A stretch of DNA of 64,000 nucleotides, taken from Bacteroidales bacterium. Lineage in GTDB: Bacteria > Bacteroidota > Bacteroidia > Bacteroidales > UBA932. Location: contig JAFZIO010000039.1 in NCBI GenBank assembly GCA_017554335.1, positions 1 to 64,000 of the forward strand, written 5' to 3'. Position 1 is the stretch's first letter. Every line of letters starts with the position of its first letter. Under the pieces are notes generated by a model. It did no database searches. It worked only from the letters and a program-made list of their open reading frames with translations, and was not told where the DNA came from. A program made the translations under genes and the position numbers. Below, one piece after another: positions 34,524 to 43,619 of this stretch.

Positions 34524-35641
34524 AGAGCCTTGTAAAAACTTATTATTCCCTTGCAGAATTCGGACCAAGAAAGGCGCTGCTTTTCTTCAAGTATGTGCGA
34601 GAGGCATTCTTCCCTCATGCCGGGGGTGCTGAAAAAGCTAACGATTCCCTCACGTACGCATTCCGCTTCGGCTTTCCCGACCACCATCCCGGTTCCGCGG
34701 CCCTCTACGGTCCTGCGGAGCGAACCGGTGTCTGTGACTATCATCGGAACCTCGAACCAGGTGGCCAGGGCTCCGACTCCGCTTTGGGTGGCGCTGCGGT
34801 AGGGCAGCACTACGGCGTCCGCGGCGGAGAAGTAAAGGCTCACTTCGTTGTCCGGAATATACTTCCCGATGAGCTTGATCCTCTCTTTGTTGGGGTTGGC
34901 CTCGATTGCCTTTGCATACTCGGAGAAGTCACCGTAAGGCTCTCCTGCGATGAGCAGCTGATAGTCGTCTGAAAGGCCTCCGAAGGCATCCAGCAGGATG
35001 TCGAGCCCCTTGTATTTGCGGATCAGGCCGAAGAACAGCAGGGTCTTGCGCCCGCTGTCCAGACCTAGCGTACGTTCCGCCACGTCCCTGTCCATCTTCT
35101 CTCCGAAGTGGGTGTACAGGGGGTGGGGGAGGACGGTGTAGCGGGCGTCGGCTTTCCAGCGCAGCAGGTCCTCTGCTACTTCCTCGCTCATGGTGATGCA
35201 GCCGTCTACCGCCTTGAGGAACCAGCGGGTGAGGGGCTTGTCGAAGAAGTGGGCTTCGTGGGGAATGATGTTGTCTGTTATGGCAACCACCTTGCAGCCT
35301 TTGCCTACGTGACGTGCCACGCTGCCCAGTGACGGGGCGAACCAGGACATCCAGTAACGTACTATCAGTAGCTCGGCTCCCCATTCGCGTATCGCCCTGG
35401 CGGTCTTGCGCCATGTAAAAGGATTGACCGTGCTCAGCAGAGCCTCAGACTCCACGGGCACGGCCGTATCTCCATCCGCCACGTATTGTGTCTTGCCGGG
35501 GAAGAGAAGGTCGGGATACTGTACGGTAAAATTAAAAGCTTTGACCGTGTGCTCCTTTCCCAGTTCTCCAAGCAGGCTTGCGTTGAACTGGGCAACCCCT
35601 CCTCTGAAAGGATAAAAGCAGGACAGTATGGCTATTTTCAA
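34520..35641 (-). CDS. Glycosyltransferase family 4
   Basis: The 373-residue protein is a GT-B fold enzyme: N-terminal AILSCFYPFRGGVAQFNASLL, a connector helix region, then the donor-binding domain with LLFFGLIRKYKGLDILLDAF, IAGEPYGDFSEY and a VVLPYRSATQSGVGALA segment holding the family's E/Q-containing loop. It probably adds a sugar to a lipid, lipopolysaccharide or polysaccharide precursor. The acceptor cannot be told; the neighbours are envelope assembly genes. Confidence 0.85.
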   Translation of the reverse strand: MKIAILSCFYPFRGGVAQFNASLLGELGKEHTVKAFNFTVQYPDLLFPGKTQYVADGDTAVPVESEALLSTVNPFTWRKTARAIREWGAELLIVRYWMSWFAPSLGSVARHVGKGCKVVAITDNIIPHEAHFFDKPLTRWFLKAVDGCITMSEEVAEDLLRWKADARYTVLPHPLYTHFGEKMDRDVAERTLGLDSGRKTLLFFGLIRKYKGLDILLDAFGGLSDDYQLLIAGEPYGDFSEYAKAIEANPNKERIKLIGKYIPDNEVSLYFSAADAVVLPYRSATQSGVGALATWFEVPMIVTDTGSLRRTVEGRGTGMVVGKAEAECVREGIVSFFSTPGMREECLSHILEEKQRLSWSEFCKGIISFYKAL

Positions 35642-35647
35642 GAGACC

Positions 35648-36250
35648 TTAGTCTTTCTTTTCGGACTTGCTCTTGACGTATGCTGCGTTCAGGCCTTCGA
35701 GAAGGTCGTCGGTGATATCGAGAGAGGGATCTGCGGTAACCACGGGAGCAGGGAGGATGTCACCCTGGGTGGTAAGGATCATGGCGTAGCCTTTCTCTGC
35801 GTTATACTCGTCGATGAAGGTCTTGATGGCGTCGGCAATCTGGTTCATCATCACCTGCTGCTCTTCGGCAATCTCCTGCTGCTTCTGGGCTGCATACTGG
35901 TTGAAGCTGGCCTCCTGCTCCTGGAGCTTCTTGTACTGTATCTCGGCCACGGACTGGGTCATGAGGCCCTTGTTGATTTTGTCCTGGAAGGTGCTGGCGT
36001 CCTTCTGAAGCTTGTTCTGACGGCGGGTGACCTCCTGGTTGATGCTGTTGATCTTGGTTTCGGCAACGCTGCGGAGATCGTTGGCCATATCGTATTCGTT
36101 GAGAACCCTGTCGAGGTTGAAGTATACGATTGCGCCGGAGACTGCGGCAGCCTCGCCTTCGGAAGTGGCGGCGGGAGCGTTGTTATTGTTGCAGCCGGTA
36201 AATGCGGAAAGGATGACGGTGGCGATGACGCCTGCGATAATCTTTTTCAT
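35648..36250 (-). CDS. OmpH/Skp-like periplasmic chaperone lipoprotein
   Basis: The 200-residue protein has a lipoprotein signal with Cys20 (LSAFTGC), an Ala/Asn spacer, then the Skp core: IVYFNLDRVLNEYDMA, a long charged coiled coil (about 70-140) and FIDEYNAEKGYAMILTTQGDI near the end. Skp-type chaperones hold unfolded outer membrane proteins. A second, non-lipidated OmpH follows bamA at 41192, so the organism has at least two. Confidence 0.87.
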   Translation of the reverse strand: MKKIIAGVIATVILSAFTGCNNNNAPAATSEGEAAAVSGAIVYFNLDRVLNEYDMANDLRSVAETKINSINQEVTRRQNKLQKDASTFQDKINKGLMTQSVAEIQYKKLQEQEASFNQYAAQKQQEIAEEQQVMMNQIADAIKTFIDEYNAEKGYAMILTTQGDILPAPVVTADPSLDITDDLLEGLNAAYVKSKSEKKD

Positions 36251-36284
36251 TTGTTATATGTTTGTTTTCTTTAATTGCAGTCTG

Positions 36285-36292
36285 CAAATGTA
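36285..36292 (-). promoter_or_regulatory. -7 box TACATTTG before the OmpH-like lipoprotein gene
   Basis: An exact TAnnTTTG on the minus strand in the 43-base gap after pdxJ, 34 bases before the start at 36250. It could drive the long downstream unit to the MFS gene. Confidence 0.5.
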
Positions 36293-36293
36293 A

Positions 36294-37013
36294 CTATTTT
36301 TTCCGAATCTCTTCCAGGTATGCGGCTATTGTGCGCTCCAGCCCCATGTAAAGGGCGTCGCAAATAATGGCGTGACCTATGGACACTTCGTCTGTCCATG
36401 GAATGGTACGCACAAAATATGCCAGGTTCTCCAGGTTGAGGTCGTGCCCGGCGTTAAGGCCGAGTCCGCATTTGCGCGCCTCTTCGGCAGCCTTGAGATA
36501 AGGTTCGATTGCCGCCTCGGCTCCCATGGGATACTGCTCCGCATAGGCGGCGGTATATAGTTCCACGCGGTCTGCGCCGCAGGCCTTGGCGCCCCTTACC
36601 ATTTTCGGGACGGGATCGACGAAAATGGAAACCCTGATGCCCAGTGCCTTGAATGAGGCGCAGATGCTGGTGAGGAACTCCCTGTTGGCTATGGTATCCC
36701 ATCCGGCGTTGGAAGTGATGGCGTCGTGGGCGTCCGGCACCAGGGTCACCTGGTCCGGCTTCACCTGCTTCACAAGCTCGCAGAAGCTGGGGATGGGGTT
36801 GCCTTCGATATTGAATTCGGTTGTGATAATCGGGCGTATCGCCGTGACGTCGGAGTAGCGTATGTGCCGCTCGTCAGGCCTCGGGTGTACAGTGATGCCC
36901 TGGGCGCCGAAGCGCTCGCAGTCGCGTGCTGCCTTGAGCACGTCTGGCATGTTGCCGCCGCGCGCATTGCGCAGGGTTGCAACTTTGTTGATGTTGACGC
37001 TTAGTCTGGTCAT
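36294..37013 (-). CDS. pdxJ: Pyridoxine 5'-phosphate synthase
   Basis: PdxJ condenses 1-deoxyxylulose 5-phosphate with an aminoacetone phosphate to form pyridoxine 5'-phosphate. The 239-residue TIM-barrel protein opens with RLSVNINKVATLRNARGG and has GAQGITVHPRPDERHIR, FNIEGNPI, QVTLVPDA, and LNAGHDLNLENL near the C-terminus. All are diagnostic. Confidence 0.97.
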   Translation of the reverse strand: MTRLSVNINKVATLRNARGGNMPDVLKAARDCERFGAQGITVHPRPDERHIRYSDVTAIRPIITTEFNIEGNPIPSFCELVKQVKPDQVTLVPDAHDAITSNAGWDTIANREFLTSICASFKALGIRVSIFVDPVPKMVRGAKACGADRVELYTAAYAEQYPMGAEAAIEPYLKAAEEARKCGLGLNAGHDLNLENLAYFVRTIPWTDEVSIGHAIICDALYMGLERTIAAYLEEIRKK

Positions 37014-37020
37014 AACTTCG

Positions 37021-37028
37021 CAAAGATA
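37021..37028 (-). promoter_or_regulatory. pdxJ -7 box TATCTTTG
   Basis: An exact TAnnTTTG on the minus strand, seven bases before the pdxJ ATG (37013). The short spacing predicts a very short or no 5' leader. Confidence 0.55.
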
Positions 37029-37041
37029 TCAAAAAAAGTGC

Positions 37042-37049
37042 TAAATTTG
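37042..37049 (+). promoter_or_regulatory. nadK -7 box TAAATTTG
   Basis: An exact TAnnTTTG on the plus strand, nine bases before the nadK ATG at 37059. It lies 13 bases from the opposing pdxJ box, so the two -33 regions overlap the other promoter. Confidence 0.55.
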
Positions 37050-37058
37050 AAGCCTGAT

Positions 37059-37871
37059 ATGAAACTATCATATTATATAAAGGACAGCCGTCTGGAGCTT
37101 GACCCCAAGGTGCTCGGGCTGCTTGCCGAATTGGGTGCCGCGGGCTTCGACGTAAGCCCCGTGCGCACTGCATCTGATGTGCAGGATGATACGGAGATGT
37201 TGCTGAGCTTCGGTGGAGACGGTACATACCTTTCCGCCGCCGCTCTTGCCGTGGAACTGGACCTGCCGGTGCTGGGCGTTAATTTCGGACGCCTGGGCTT
37301 CCTCTCCGAGAACAAGCCGGAAGACGTGACTCCGGCCCTGCTCAGCAAAGACTATTATGTAGAGAAGCGCGGCATGCTTAGTGCCGACGGCTGGTGCAAG
37401 GCGGACGGCCCCCAGCTGGCCCTGAACGAGATATGCGTGCTTCGCCAGGGTGCCGCCATGCTGGGCATCGACGTTGAAATCAACTCCCGCCCCCTTCCTA
37501 CATATTGGGCCGACGGACTGCTGGTTGCCACCAGTTCCGGCTCCACCGCCTATTCTTTAAGTGCCGGAGGTCCCATCTGCCTGCCTGCCGCCCGCGTCCT
37601 CATAGTGGCCCCCGTGGCTCCGCATAACCTGAACGTGCGTCCGCTGGTGGTCCCCGATACCGCCGACATACGCATCTCGTTCCGCTCCCGCGACGGGCAG
37701 ATCAACCTGAATATAGACAACAGGCCATACAGCATCACGGCCGATTCCGTAATAAGCGTGCATGCCGTTCCCGAGGCCCTGAAACGCGTGGTGCTCGGAG
37801 GCTCCAACTTCATTGAAGCACTCCGCGCCCGCCTGCTCTGGGGCGGAGACGTACGTAATATGAACCAATAA
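37059..37871 (+). CDS. nadK: NAD kinase
   Basis: NadK phosphorylates NAD to NADP. The 270-residue protein has the catalytic GGDGT motif (SFGGDGTYLSA near residue 54), GVNFGRLGFLSE, LNEICVLR, and the C-terminal LVATSSGSTAYSLSAGGP. The start at 37059 was chosen because the in-frame ATG at 37038 lies upstream of the promoter box. The two-base gap to uppS implies co-transcription. Confidence 0.96.
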   Translation: MKLSYYIKDSRLELDPKVLGLLAELGAAGFDVSPVRTASDVQDDTEMLLSFGGDGTYLSAAALAVELDLPVLGVNFGRLGFLSENKPEDVTPALLSKDYYVEKRGMLSADGWCKADGPQLALNEICVLRQGAAMLGIDVEINSRPLPTYWADGLLVATSSGSTAYSLSAGGPICLPAARVLIVAPVAPHNLNVRPLVVPDTADIRISFRSRDGQINLNIDNRPYSITADSVISVHAVPEALKRVVLGGSNFIEALRARLLWGGDVRNMNQ

Positions 37872-37873
37872 TC

Positions 37874-38554
37874 ATGGATATCCCGTCAAAACTTCCGCTA
37901 CACGTAACTTTCATAATGGACGGCAACGGCCGTTGGGCAAAGCAGCGCGGCAAGGAGCGCCTGGAGGGCCATTTCGAGGGTGTGGAAAGCGTTCGTGCCA
38001 TTACCAAGGCCAGCGTGGAACTGGGAATCAAGTATATTTCATTTTTTGCTTTCTCGGAGGAGAACTGGAACCGTTCGGAGGCCGAAGTTACCGGACTTAT
38101 GTCCCTGATGCTCAGGGCAATGAAGAACGAGCTACCGCTCTTCCTGGACAACGGGATCAGCTTCCGCGTGATAGGTAACCGCGGGCGTCTCCCCAAGGAG
38201 GTGAACGACGGAATCGACAATCTGGAATCGCTCACTTCCGGCGGCACCAACATGACCCTTATCATTTTCATGAGCTACAGCGGAAAGTGGGATATTCAGC
38301 AGGCGGCAAAGCGTATGGCGGAGGCCGGGAGCGACAATCTGGAGCCCTTCCTCGCCACGGCCGGCATCCCCGACCCGGACCTTATGATTCGCACTTCAGG
38401 GGAAGAAAGAATCAGCAATTACATGCTTTGGCAGCTCGCATATACCGAATTTGTATTTACCGGCACACTTTGGCCTGATTTTAGAAAGGATGAGTATCTG
38501 GCCGCTCTGGAAGAGTACGCTTCCCGGGACAGACGTTTCGGAAAAGTCAAATAA
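37874..38554 (+). CDS. uppS: Isoprenyl (undecaprenyl) diphosphate synthase
   Basis: This cis-prenyltransferase makes the lipid carrier used by MraY. The 226-residue protein has FIMDGNGRWAKQRG (catalytic Asp16), ISFFAFSEENWNRS, DLMIRTSGEERISNYMLWQLAY and the terminal SRDRRFG motif. Product chain length is inferred from the family. Confidence 0.96.
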   Translation: MDIPSKLPLHVTFIMDGNGRWAKQRGKERLEGHFEGVESVRAITKASVELGIKYISFFAFSEENWNRSEAEVTGLMSLMLRAMKNELPLFLDNGISFRVIGNRGRLPKEVNDGIDNLESLTSGGTNMTLIIFMSYSGKWDIQQAAKRMAEAGSDNLEPFLATAGIPDPDLMIRTSGEERISNYMLWQLAYTEFVFTGTLWPDFRKDEYLAALEEYASRDRRFGKVK

Positions 38555-38559
38555 TTCCG

Positions 38560-38567
38560 TATATTTG
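38560..38567 (+). promoter_or_regulatory. bamA -7 box TATATTTG
   Basis: An exact TAnnTTTG in the 31-base gap between uppS and bamA, 18 bases before the ATG at 38586. Confidence 0.55.
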
Positions 38568-38585
38568 CGGTCTTATAGCTAGAAG

Positions 38586-41180
38586 ATGACAAAAAGATAT
38601 ATAGTTGTCCTTTTGATGATATTGAGCTCCTGCCTCGCCACGATGGCACAGGAAAGCTCCATAGAGGTAGATTATTTGCACCCCAAAAAGTATATAGTCG
38701 GCGGTGTAAGCGTAGAGGGCAACAGTTATTTCAGCTCCCAGCAGATCATCCAGCTTACCGGCATGCAGAAAGGCATGGAACTTACCGTGCCCGGTGACGA
38801 CGTTTCCGGAATAGTCAAGCGCCTGTGGCTCCAGAGGTATTTCGAGGACGTGGCCCTGGTAATCGACCATCTGGGAGAAACTCCCGATTCCGCATATTTC
38901 AAGATTGTCATCAAGGAGCGCCCCAGGGTGTCCCGCTGGTCATTTTCCGGCATAAAGTCCGGAGACAAGAAGGAACTGCAGGACCGCCTGAACCTGCGAA
39001 GGGGAGGGGAGTTCTCCGAATATGTGGAGAAGACTTCTTCCGACATCATCAAACGCTACTATGCAGAGAAGGGCTTCCTTAACGCTACGGTGAAGGCCGA
39101 AGTGCAGAAGGATACAATAGTCAAGAATGCTATCCGCGTCAATTTCGCCATAGACCGCGGCGACAGGGTGCGCATCAAGGATATCAACTTCATAGGCAAC
39201 GAGCATGTCAAGGACATCAAGCTCGCCTTCGCCATGAAGAAGACCAAGTCCAACAAGATTTACAACTTCTTCAGCAGCAAGAAGTTCAACGAGAAGGAGT
39301 ACATAAACGACAAGAAGCTGGTGCTGTCTGCCTTCAACGAGGCCGGCTACCGCGACGCCCGTCTGGTACGTGACTCCATCTATTACATCGAGCCCAAGAA
39401 ACTCGGCATTGACCTGGTGTTCGAAGAGGGCGACAAGTACTACTTCGGCGATATCACCTGGACCGGCAACTCGGTCTATCCCACCGAGGCCCTGAACGAG
39501 GTGCTCAAGCTGAAGAAAGGCGATGTGTACGATGTGGTTTCCATGGAGAAGCGCCTCTACGGCGGCGGCAAGCAGAACGAATACGACATTTCCAAGCTCT
39601 ACCGCGACAACGGCTACCTGTTCTTCAACATCACCCCGGTGGAGACCAACATCCAGAACGACTCAGTAGACGTGGAGCTGCGTATCTCCGAGGGTAAGCA
39701 GGCCACGCTCAACAATATAGTGATCAACGGAAACGACCTTACCAGCGAGCGTGTGGTGCGCCGTCAGGTGTTCACCCGTCCCGGTTACCTTTTCCGCCAG
39801 ACCGATTTCGAGCGTTCCATACGTGAAATAGCCTCACTGGGCCAGTTTGATCCGGAAGCCATAGCCGATCCCAATACCGGTTACTCCATCATCCCCAACC
39901 AGCTGAACAACACCGTAGATGTTGTTTACAACGTTACCGAGAAGCCTTCCAGCCAGCTGGAACTTTCCGGAGGATGGGGAGCCAACACCTTCGTGGCCAC
40001 CGTGGGCGTGAGCTTCAACAACTTCTCCACCCGCAGGCTCTTCGACAAGAGTGCATGGAGGCCCGTGCCTCTGGGAGACGCCCAGAACCTGGCCTTCCGT
40101 TTCCAGACCAACGGCAAGTATTACACGGCCCTCACGGCCAACTTCAGCGAGCCGTGGCTCTTCGGCAAGAAGCCCACATCGCTCAACCTTTCCGGCTACT
40201 ATACCCGCTACACCAACTCCAACCTCTGGCTCGGCATACTCAGCAACGACCAGCAGATGGAGGTGTTCGGCGCTTCCGCGTCCCTTGGTAACCGCCTCAA
40301 GTGGCCGGACAACTACTTTGTACTTTACAACGGCCTGAGCTGGCAGACCTACAGACTGAAGAACTGGTCCGGCTACGGATTCATCTTCGATACCGGCGTG
40401 TCCAACAACATCAGCTATACCATCAACCTGATGCGTAACTCCACAGACCAGCAGATTTATCCCCGCCAGGGCTCGGATTTCTCGCTGTCGCTGTCGCTCA
40501 CGCCTCCCTTCTCGCTGTTCCGTAATTACGATTACGACATCAACGGGGAGAAGATCACTTCCCGCAACGGCAAGCCCATCAGCTGGAAGGACGTGCAGTA
40601 CGACAACTGGACCGTACAGCAGCGTTATCACTGGATAGAGTATCATAAGTGGAAGTTCTCTGCAGCTACTTATTCCAAGCTCGTCGGAGACCTTGTGCTC
40701 ATGACCCGTGCGCAGTTCGGTTACCTCGGCTTCTACAACCGCAAGTGGGGTTATTCTCCGTTCGAGGGCTTCCTCGTGGGCGGTGACGGTATGTCCGGAT
40801 ACATGACTTACGGAAACGAAATCGTTTCACTCCGTGGTTACACCAACTACAGTCTGACTCCCCAGACCGTTACCCCGTACAACACCTCCGGATCGGCATA
40901 CTCCGGCAACGTATACGACAAGTTCACCGTTGAGCTGCGTTACCCGGTTATCCTTCAGCCGTCTTCTACCATCTTCGTTCTGGGCTTCCTCGAGGGAGGA
41001 AACTGCTGGAGCGACATCCGGGATTTCAATCCCTTCCAGATCAAGCGCAGCGCCGGCGTAGGCGTGCGTATATTCCTCCCTATGATCGGTCTGCTCGGCG
41101 TCGACTGGGGTTACGGTTTCGATGCCAAGGACAGCACAGGAGGCAGTCAGTTCCACTTTGTTATAGGACAACAATTTTAA
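38586..41180 (+). CDS. bamA: Outer membrane protein assembly factor BamA
   Basis: BamA is the barrel core of the machine that folds outer membrane proteins. The 864-residue protein has a signal peptide, several POTRA domains (about 30-440, with repeats such as YIVGGVSVEGNSYFSS and NNIVINGNDLTSERVVRRQVF), and a 16-strand-type barrel from about 450. The lid-lock VRGF-type motif reads SLRGYTNYSL, and the protein ends in QFHFVIGQQF with a terminal aromatic residue. bamD lies at 31573 on the other strand. Confidence 0.95.
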   Translation: MTKRYIVVLLMILSSCLATMAQESSIEVDYLHPKKYIVGGVSVEGNSYFSSQQIIQLTGMQKGMELTVPGDDVSGIVKRLWLQRYFEDVALVIDHLGETPDSAYFKIVIKERPRVSRWSFSGIKSGDKKELQDRLNLRRGGEFSEYVEKTSSDIIKRYYAEKGFLNATVKAEVQKDTIVKNAIRVNFAIDRGDRVRIKDINFIGNEHVKDIKLAFAMKKTKSNKIYNFFSSKKFNEKEYINDKKLVLSAFNEAGYRDARLVRDSIYYIEPKKLGIDLVFEEGDKYYFGDITWTGNSVYPTEALNEVLKLKKGDVYDVVSMEKRLYGGGKQNEYDISKLYRDNGYLFFNITPVETNIQNDSVDVELRISEGKQATLNNIVINGNDLTSERVVRRQVFTRPGYLFRQTDFERSIREIASLGQFDPEAIADPNTGYSIIPNQLNNTVDVVYNVTEKPSSQLELSGGWGANTFVATVGVSFNNFSTRRLFDKSAWRPVPLGDAQNLAFRFQTNGKYYTALTANFSEPWLFGKKPTSLNLSGYYTRYTNSNLWLGILSNDQQMEVFGASASLGNRLKWPDNYFVLYNGLSWQTYRLKNWSGYGFIFDTGVSNNISYTINLMRNSTDQQIYPRQGSDFSLSLSLTPPFSLFRNYDYDINGEKITSRNGKPISWKDVQYDNWTVQQRYHWIEYHKWKFSAATYSKLVGDLVLMTRAQFGYLGFYNRKWGYSPFEGFLVGGDGMSGYMTYGNEIVSLRGYTNYSLTPQTVTPYNTSGSAYSGNVYDKFTVELRYPVILQPSSTIFVLGFLEGGNCWSDIRDFNPFQIKRSAGVGVRIFLPMIGLLGVDWGYGFDAKDSTGGSQFHFVIGQQF

Positions 41181-41191
41181 TGTTTGATAAT

Positions 41192-41755
41192 ATGAAAAAG
41201 ATTCTTTTGGTTGCCGCTTTGGCGATGATTAGCGCTGCGGCTTTCGCACAGCAGAAGTTCGCCCATGTCAACTTCTCCGAATTGGTCCAGTTGATGCCCG
41301 AGGCAGACCAGGCACGCACCACCATGGACGCTTCCAGCAAGGAGGCGGCAGAGACCTATCAGGCCATGGCCGATGAATTCAACGCCAAATATCAGCAGTA
41401 TCAGCAGAAAGCCGCTACCTGGACTCAGGCTATCCGTGAGACCAAGGAGAAGGAGCTGACCGATATCCAGCAGCGTATTCAGGAGTTCAATCAGACCGTA
41501 CAGGCCGAGCTCCAGCAGCAACAGCAGCAGCTTATGGCTCCTATTTACCAGAAGGCACAGGAGATTGTAGAGAAGCTTGCTAAGGAAGGAGGCTATATCT
41601 TTGTCTTCGACCAGACCAGCGCCCTTTATATCGATCCTGCACAGAGCACCGATCTTACTCCTGCCGCCCGCAAGGCTCTCAACATTCCTGACGACAGGAC
41701 TCTGGAATCCCTCCAGAAGGAGCTCCAGGCAAAAGCTGAAGCACAAGCTCAATAG
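41192..41755 (+). CDS. OmpH/Skp periplasmic chaperone
   Basis: The 187-residue protein has a signal peptide (MKKILLVAALAMISAAAFAQQ), then KFAHVNFSELVQLMPEA, a Gln/Glu-rich coiled coil (about 45-125) and GGYIFVFDQTSALYIDPAQ. It is the usual soluble Skp-like chaperone that follows bamA. An alternative ATG at 41180 overlaps the bamA stop (TAATG) and adds only MFDN; both starts keep the signal peptide. Confidence 0.9.
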   Translation: MKKILLVAALAMISAAAFAQQKFAHVNFSELVQLMPEADQARTTMDASSKEAAETYQAMADEFNAKYQQYQQKAATWTQAIRETKEKELTDIQQRIQEFNQTVQAELQQQQQQLMAPIYQKAQEIVEKLAKEGGYIFVFDQTSALYIDPAQSTDLTPAARKALNIPDDRTLESLQKELQAKAEAQAQ

Positions 41756-41775
41756 TTATAAACAGACCACATAAG

Positions 41776-43617
41776 ATGCAACACAAAGTCATTGACTTAA
41801 AGGATGTTGTGATCAGGTTCGCCGGAGACTCGGGAGATGGTATGCAGCTCACCGGGTCTCTTTTCGCAGATATGTCTGCGATTTACGGCAACGGCCTGGC
41901 CACTTTCCCTGATTTTCCCGCCGAGATACGCGCGCCCCATGGCACCGTGTCCGGCGTTTCCGGTTTCCAGGTACACATTGGAACCGAGGCGGTAGGTACC
42001 CCCGGCGATTTCTGCGACCTGCTCGTGGCGATGAACCCGGCGGCCCTCAAATCCAACGCCAAGTGGTGTAAGCCCACCGCAATGATACTGGTAGACGGCG
42101 ACGCCTTCGATGAGAAGGGTATGGCCCGTGCAGGTTTCACTACCGACGATCCTTTCACGGAGCTGCGTGTTGAGGACCGCACGCTCATCGTGGCTCCCAT
42201 CACCACCCTTACCCAGGAGTCCCTGAAAGACAGTGGCCTCGACCCCAAGACCGTGCTCAAGTGCAAGAACATGTTCACCCTCGGAATGGCCTGCTATATC
42301 TACAGCCGTCCGCTGGAGTACATCTACCAGTACCTGGAGCGCAAGTTCTCCAAGAAGCACCCCGAACTTATCGAGCCCAACAAGAAGGTCCTGAACGACG
42401 GTTTCAACTATGCCGCCAACATCCAGGCCATACCGAATACTTACACCATAGCCCCGTCCAAGAACAAGAAGCCCGGAACTTACCGTAACATCACCGGCAA
42501 CCAGGCTACCGCATGGGGCCTCCTCGCCGCTTCCGAGAAGTCCGGCCTTCCGCTCTTCTGCGGCTCTTACCCCATCACGCCCGCAACGGCAATCCTGGAG
42601 GAGCTGGCAATACACAAGAGCCTGGGCGCCAAGACCCTGCAGGCTGAGGACGAAATCGCCGGAATATGTACGGCCATAGGCGCCAGCTACGCCGGCAACC
42701 TTGCCGTCACCACCACCTCCGGCCCCGGCCTTTCCCTTAAGACCGAAGCCCTGGGCCTCGCCGTCATGGCCGAGCTCCCTCTGGTGGTCGTGGACGTGCA
42801 GCGCGGCGGCCCCTCTACGGGCCTCCCGACCAAGACCGAGCAGTCCGACCTCAATCAGGCCCTTTACGGCCGCAACGGCGAGTGCCCGATGCCCGTCATC
42901 GCAGCTCACTCCCCGTCAAACTGCTTCGATGCGGCTTTCAATGCCGCCAAGATAGCCCTGGAGCACATGACGCCCGTCATGCTCCTTTCCGAAGGCTTCC
43001 TCGGCAACGGCAGCGAGCCCTGGCTCATCCCCTCAATGGCCGATTATCCCGAAATCAAGCCGCCGTTCGTAAACGGAGTGCTGTCGGAAGGGGAGAAGTT
43101 CCAGCCGTTCGAGCGTGACCCCGAAACTCTGGTGCGCCGCTGGGCCATCCCCGGCCAGAAGGGCTTCGAGCATCGCGTCGGCGGTCTTGAGAAGAACCAC
43201 GCCGGCGTGCTTTCCACCGACCCTGCAAACCACGAACTGATGGTTCGCGAGCGTGCGGAGAAAGTGGCCCGCGTCGCCAGTTGCATTCCGCCGCTGGAGA
43301 TTCTCCGCGGCCCCGCTTCCGGCAAGCTGCTGGTAGTCGGCTGGGGCGGCACCTACGGCCACCTGCTCAACGCGGTGGAGGAAGTGGGAGACGCCGTCTC
43401 TTATGCCCATTTCGACTATATCAACCCGCTGCCCGCCAATACGGAGGAGATTTTCTCCAAATTCGAAAAGATTCTGGTGTGCGAGCTCAACAGCGGACAG
43501 TTCGTGGGCTACCTGCGTGCCAGCCTGCCGCAGTTCAACTATTTACAGTACAATAAGGTCCAGGGACAGCCGTTCCTCGTGAGCGAACTTGTGGACGCAA
43601 TCAAGAAGGAGATATAG
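41776..43617 (+). CDS. korA: 2-oxoacid:ferredoxin oxidoreductase, fused gamma-alpha subunit
   Basis: The enzyme oxidatively decarboxylates a 2-oxoacid (most likely 2-oxoglutarate) to the acyl-CoA while reducing ferredoxin, or runs in reverse. The 613-residue subunit has an N-terminal gamma domain (VIRFAGDSGDGMQLTGSLFA) fused to the alpha domain (FCGSYPITPATAILEELA, QAEDEIAGICTAIGASYAG, TTTSGPGLSLKTEALGLA). Fused gamma-alpha with a separate beta is the KorAB layout. No ferredoxin-like subunit gene is adjacent. Confidence 0.92.
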   Translation: MQHKVIDLKDVVIRFAGDSGDGMQLTGSLFADMSAIYGNGLATFPDFPAEIRAPHGTVSGVSGFQVHIGTEAVGTPGDFCDLLVAMNPAALKSNAKWCKPTAMILVDGDAFDEKGMARAGFTTDDPFTELRVEDRTLIVAPITTLTQESLKDSGLDPKTVLKCKNMFTLGMACYIYSRPLEYIYQYLERKFSKKHPELIEPNKKVLNDGFNYAANIQAIPNTYTIAPSKNKKPGTYRNITGNQATAWGLLAASEKSGLPLFCGSYPITPATAILEELAIHKSLGAKTLQAEDEIAGICTAIGASYAGNLAVTTTSGPGLSLKTEALGLAVMAELPLVVVDVQRGGPSTGLPTKTEQSDLNQALYGRNGECPMPVIAAHSPSNCFDAAFNAAKIALEHMTPVMLLSEGFLGNGSEPWLIPSMADYPEIKPPFVNGVLSEGEKFQPFERDPETLVRRWAIPGQKGFEHRVGGLEKNHAGVLSTDPANHELMVRERAEKVARVASCIPPLEILRGPASGKLLVVGWGGTYGHLLNAVEEVGDAVSYAHFDYINPLPANTEEIFSKFEKILVCELNSGQFVGYLRASLPQFNYLQYNKVQGQPFLVSELVDAIKKEI

Positions 43618-43619
43618 CT

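Noticed and set aside
41180..41191. The ATG at 41180 as the only start of ompH
   Set aside because: It overlaps the bamA stop and remains possible, but the ATG at 41192 begins a standard signal peptide, so it was preferred.
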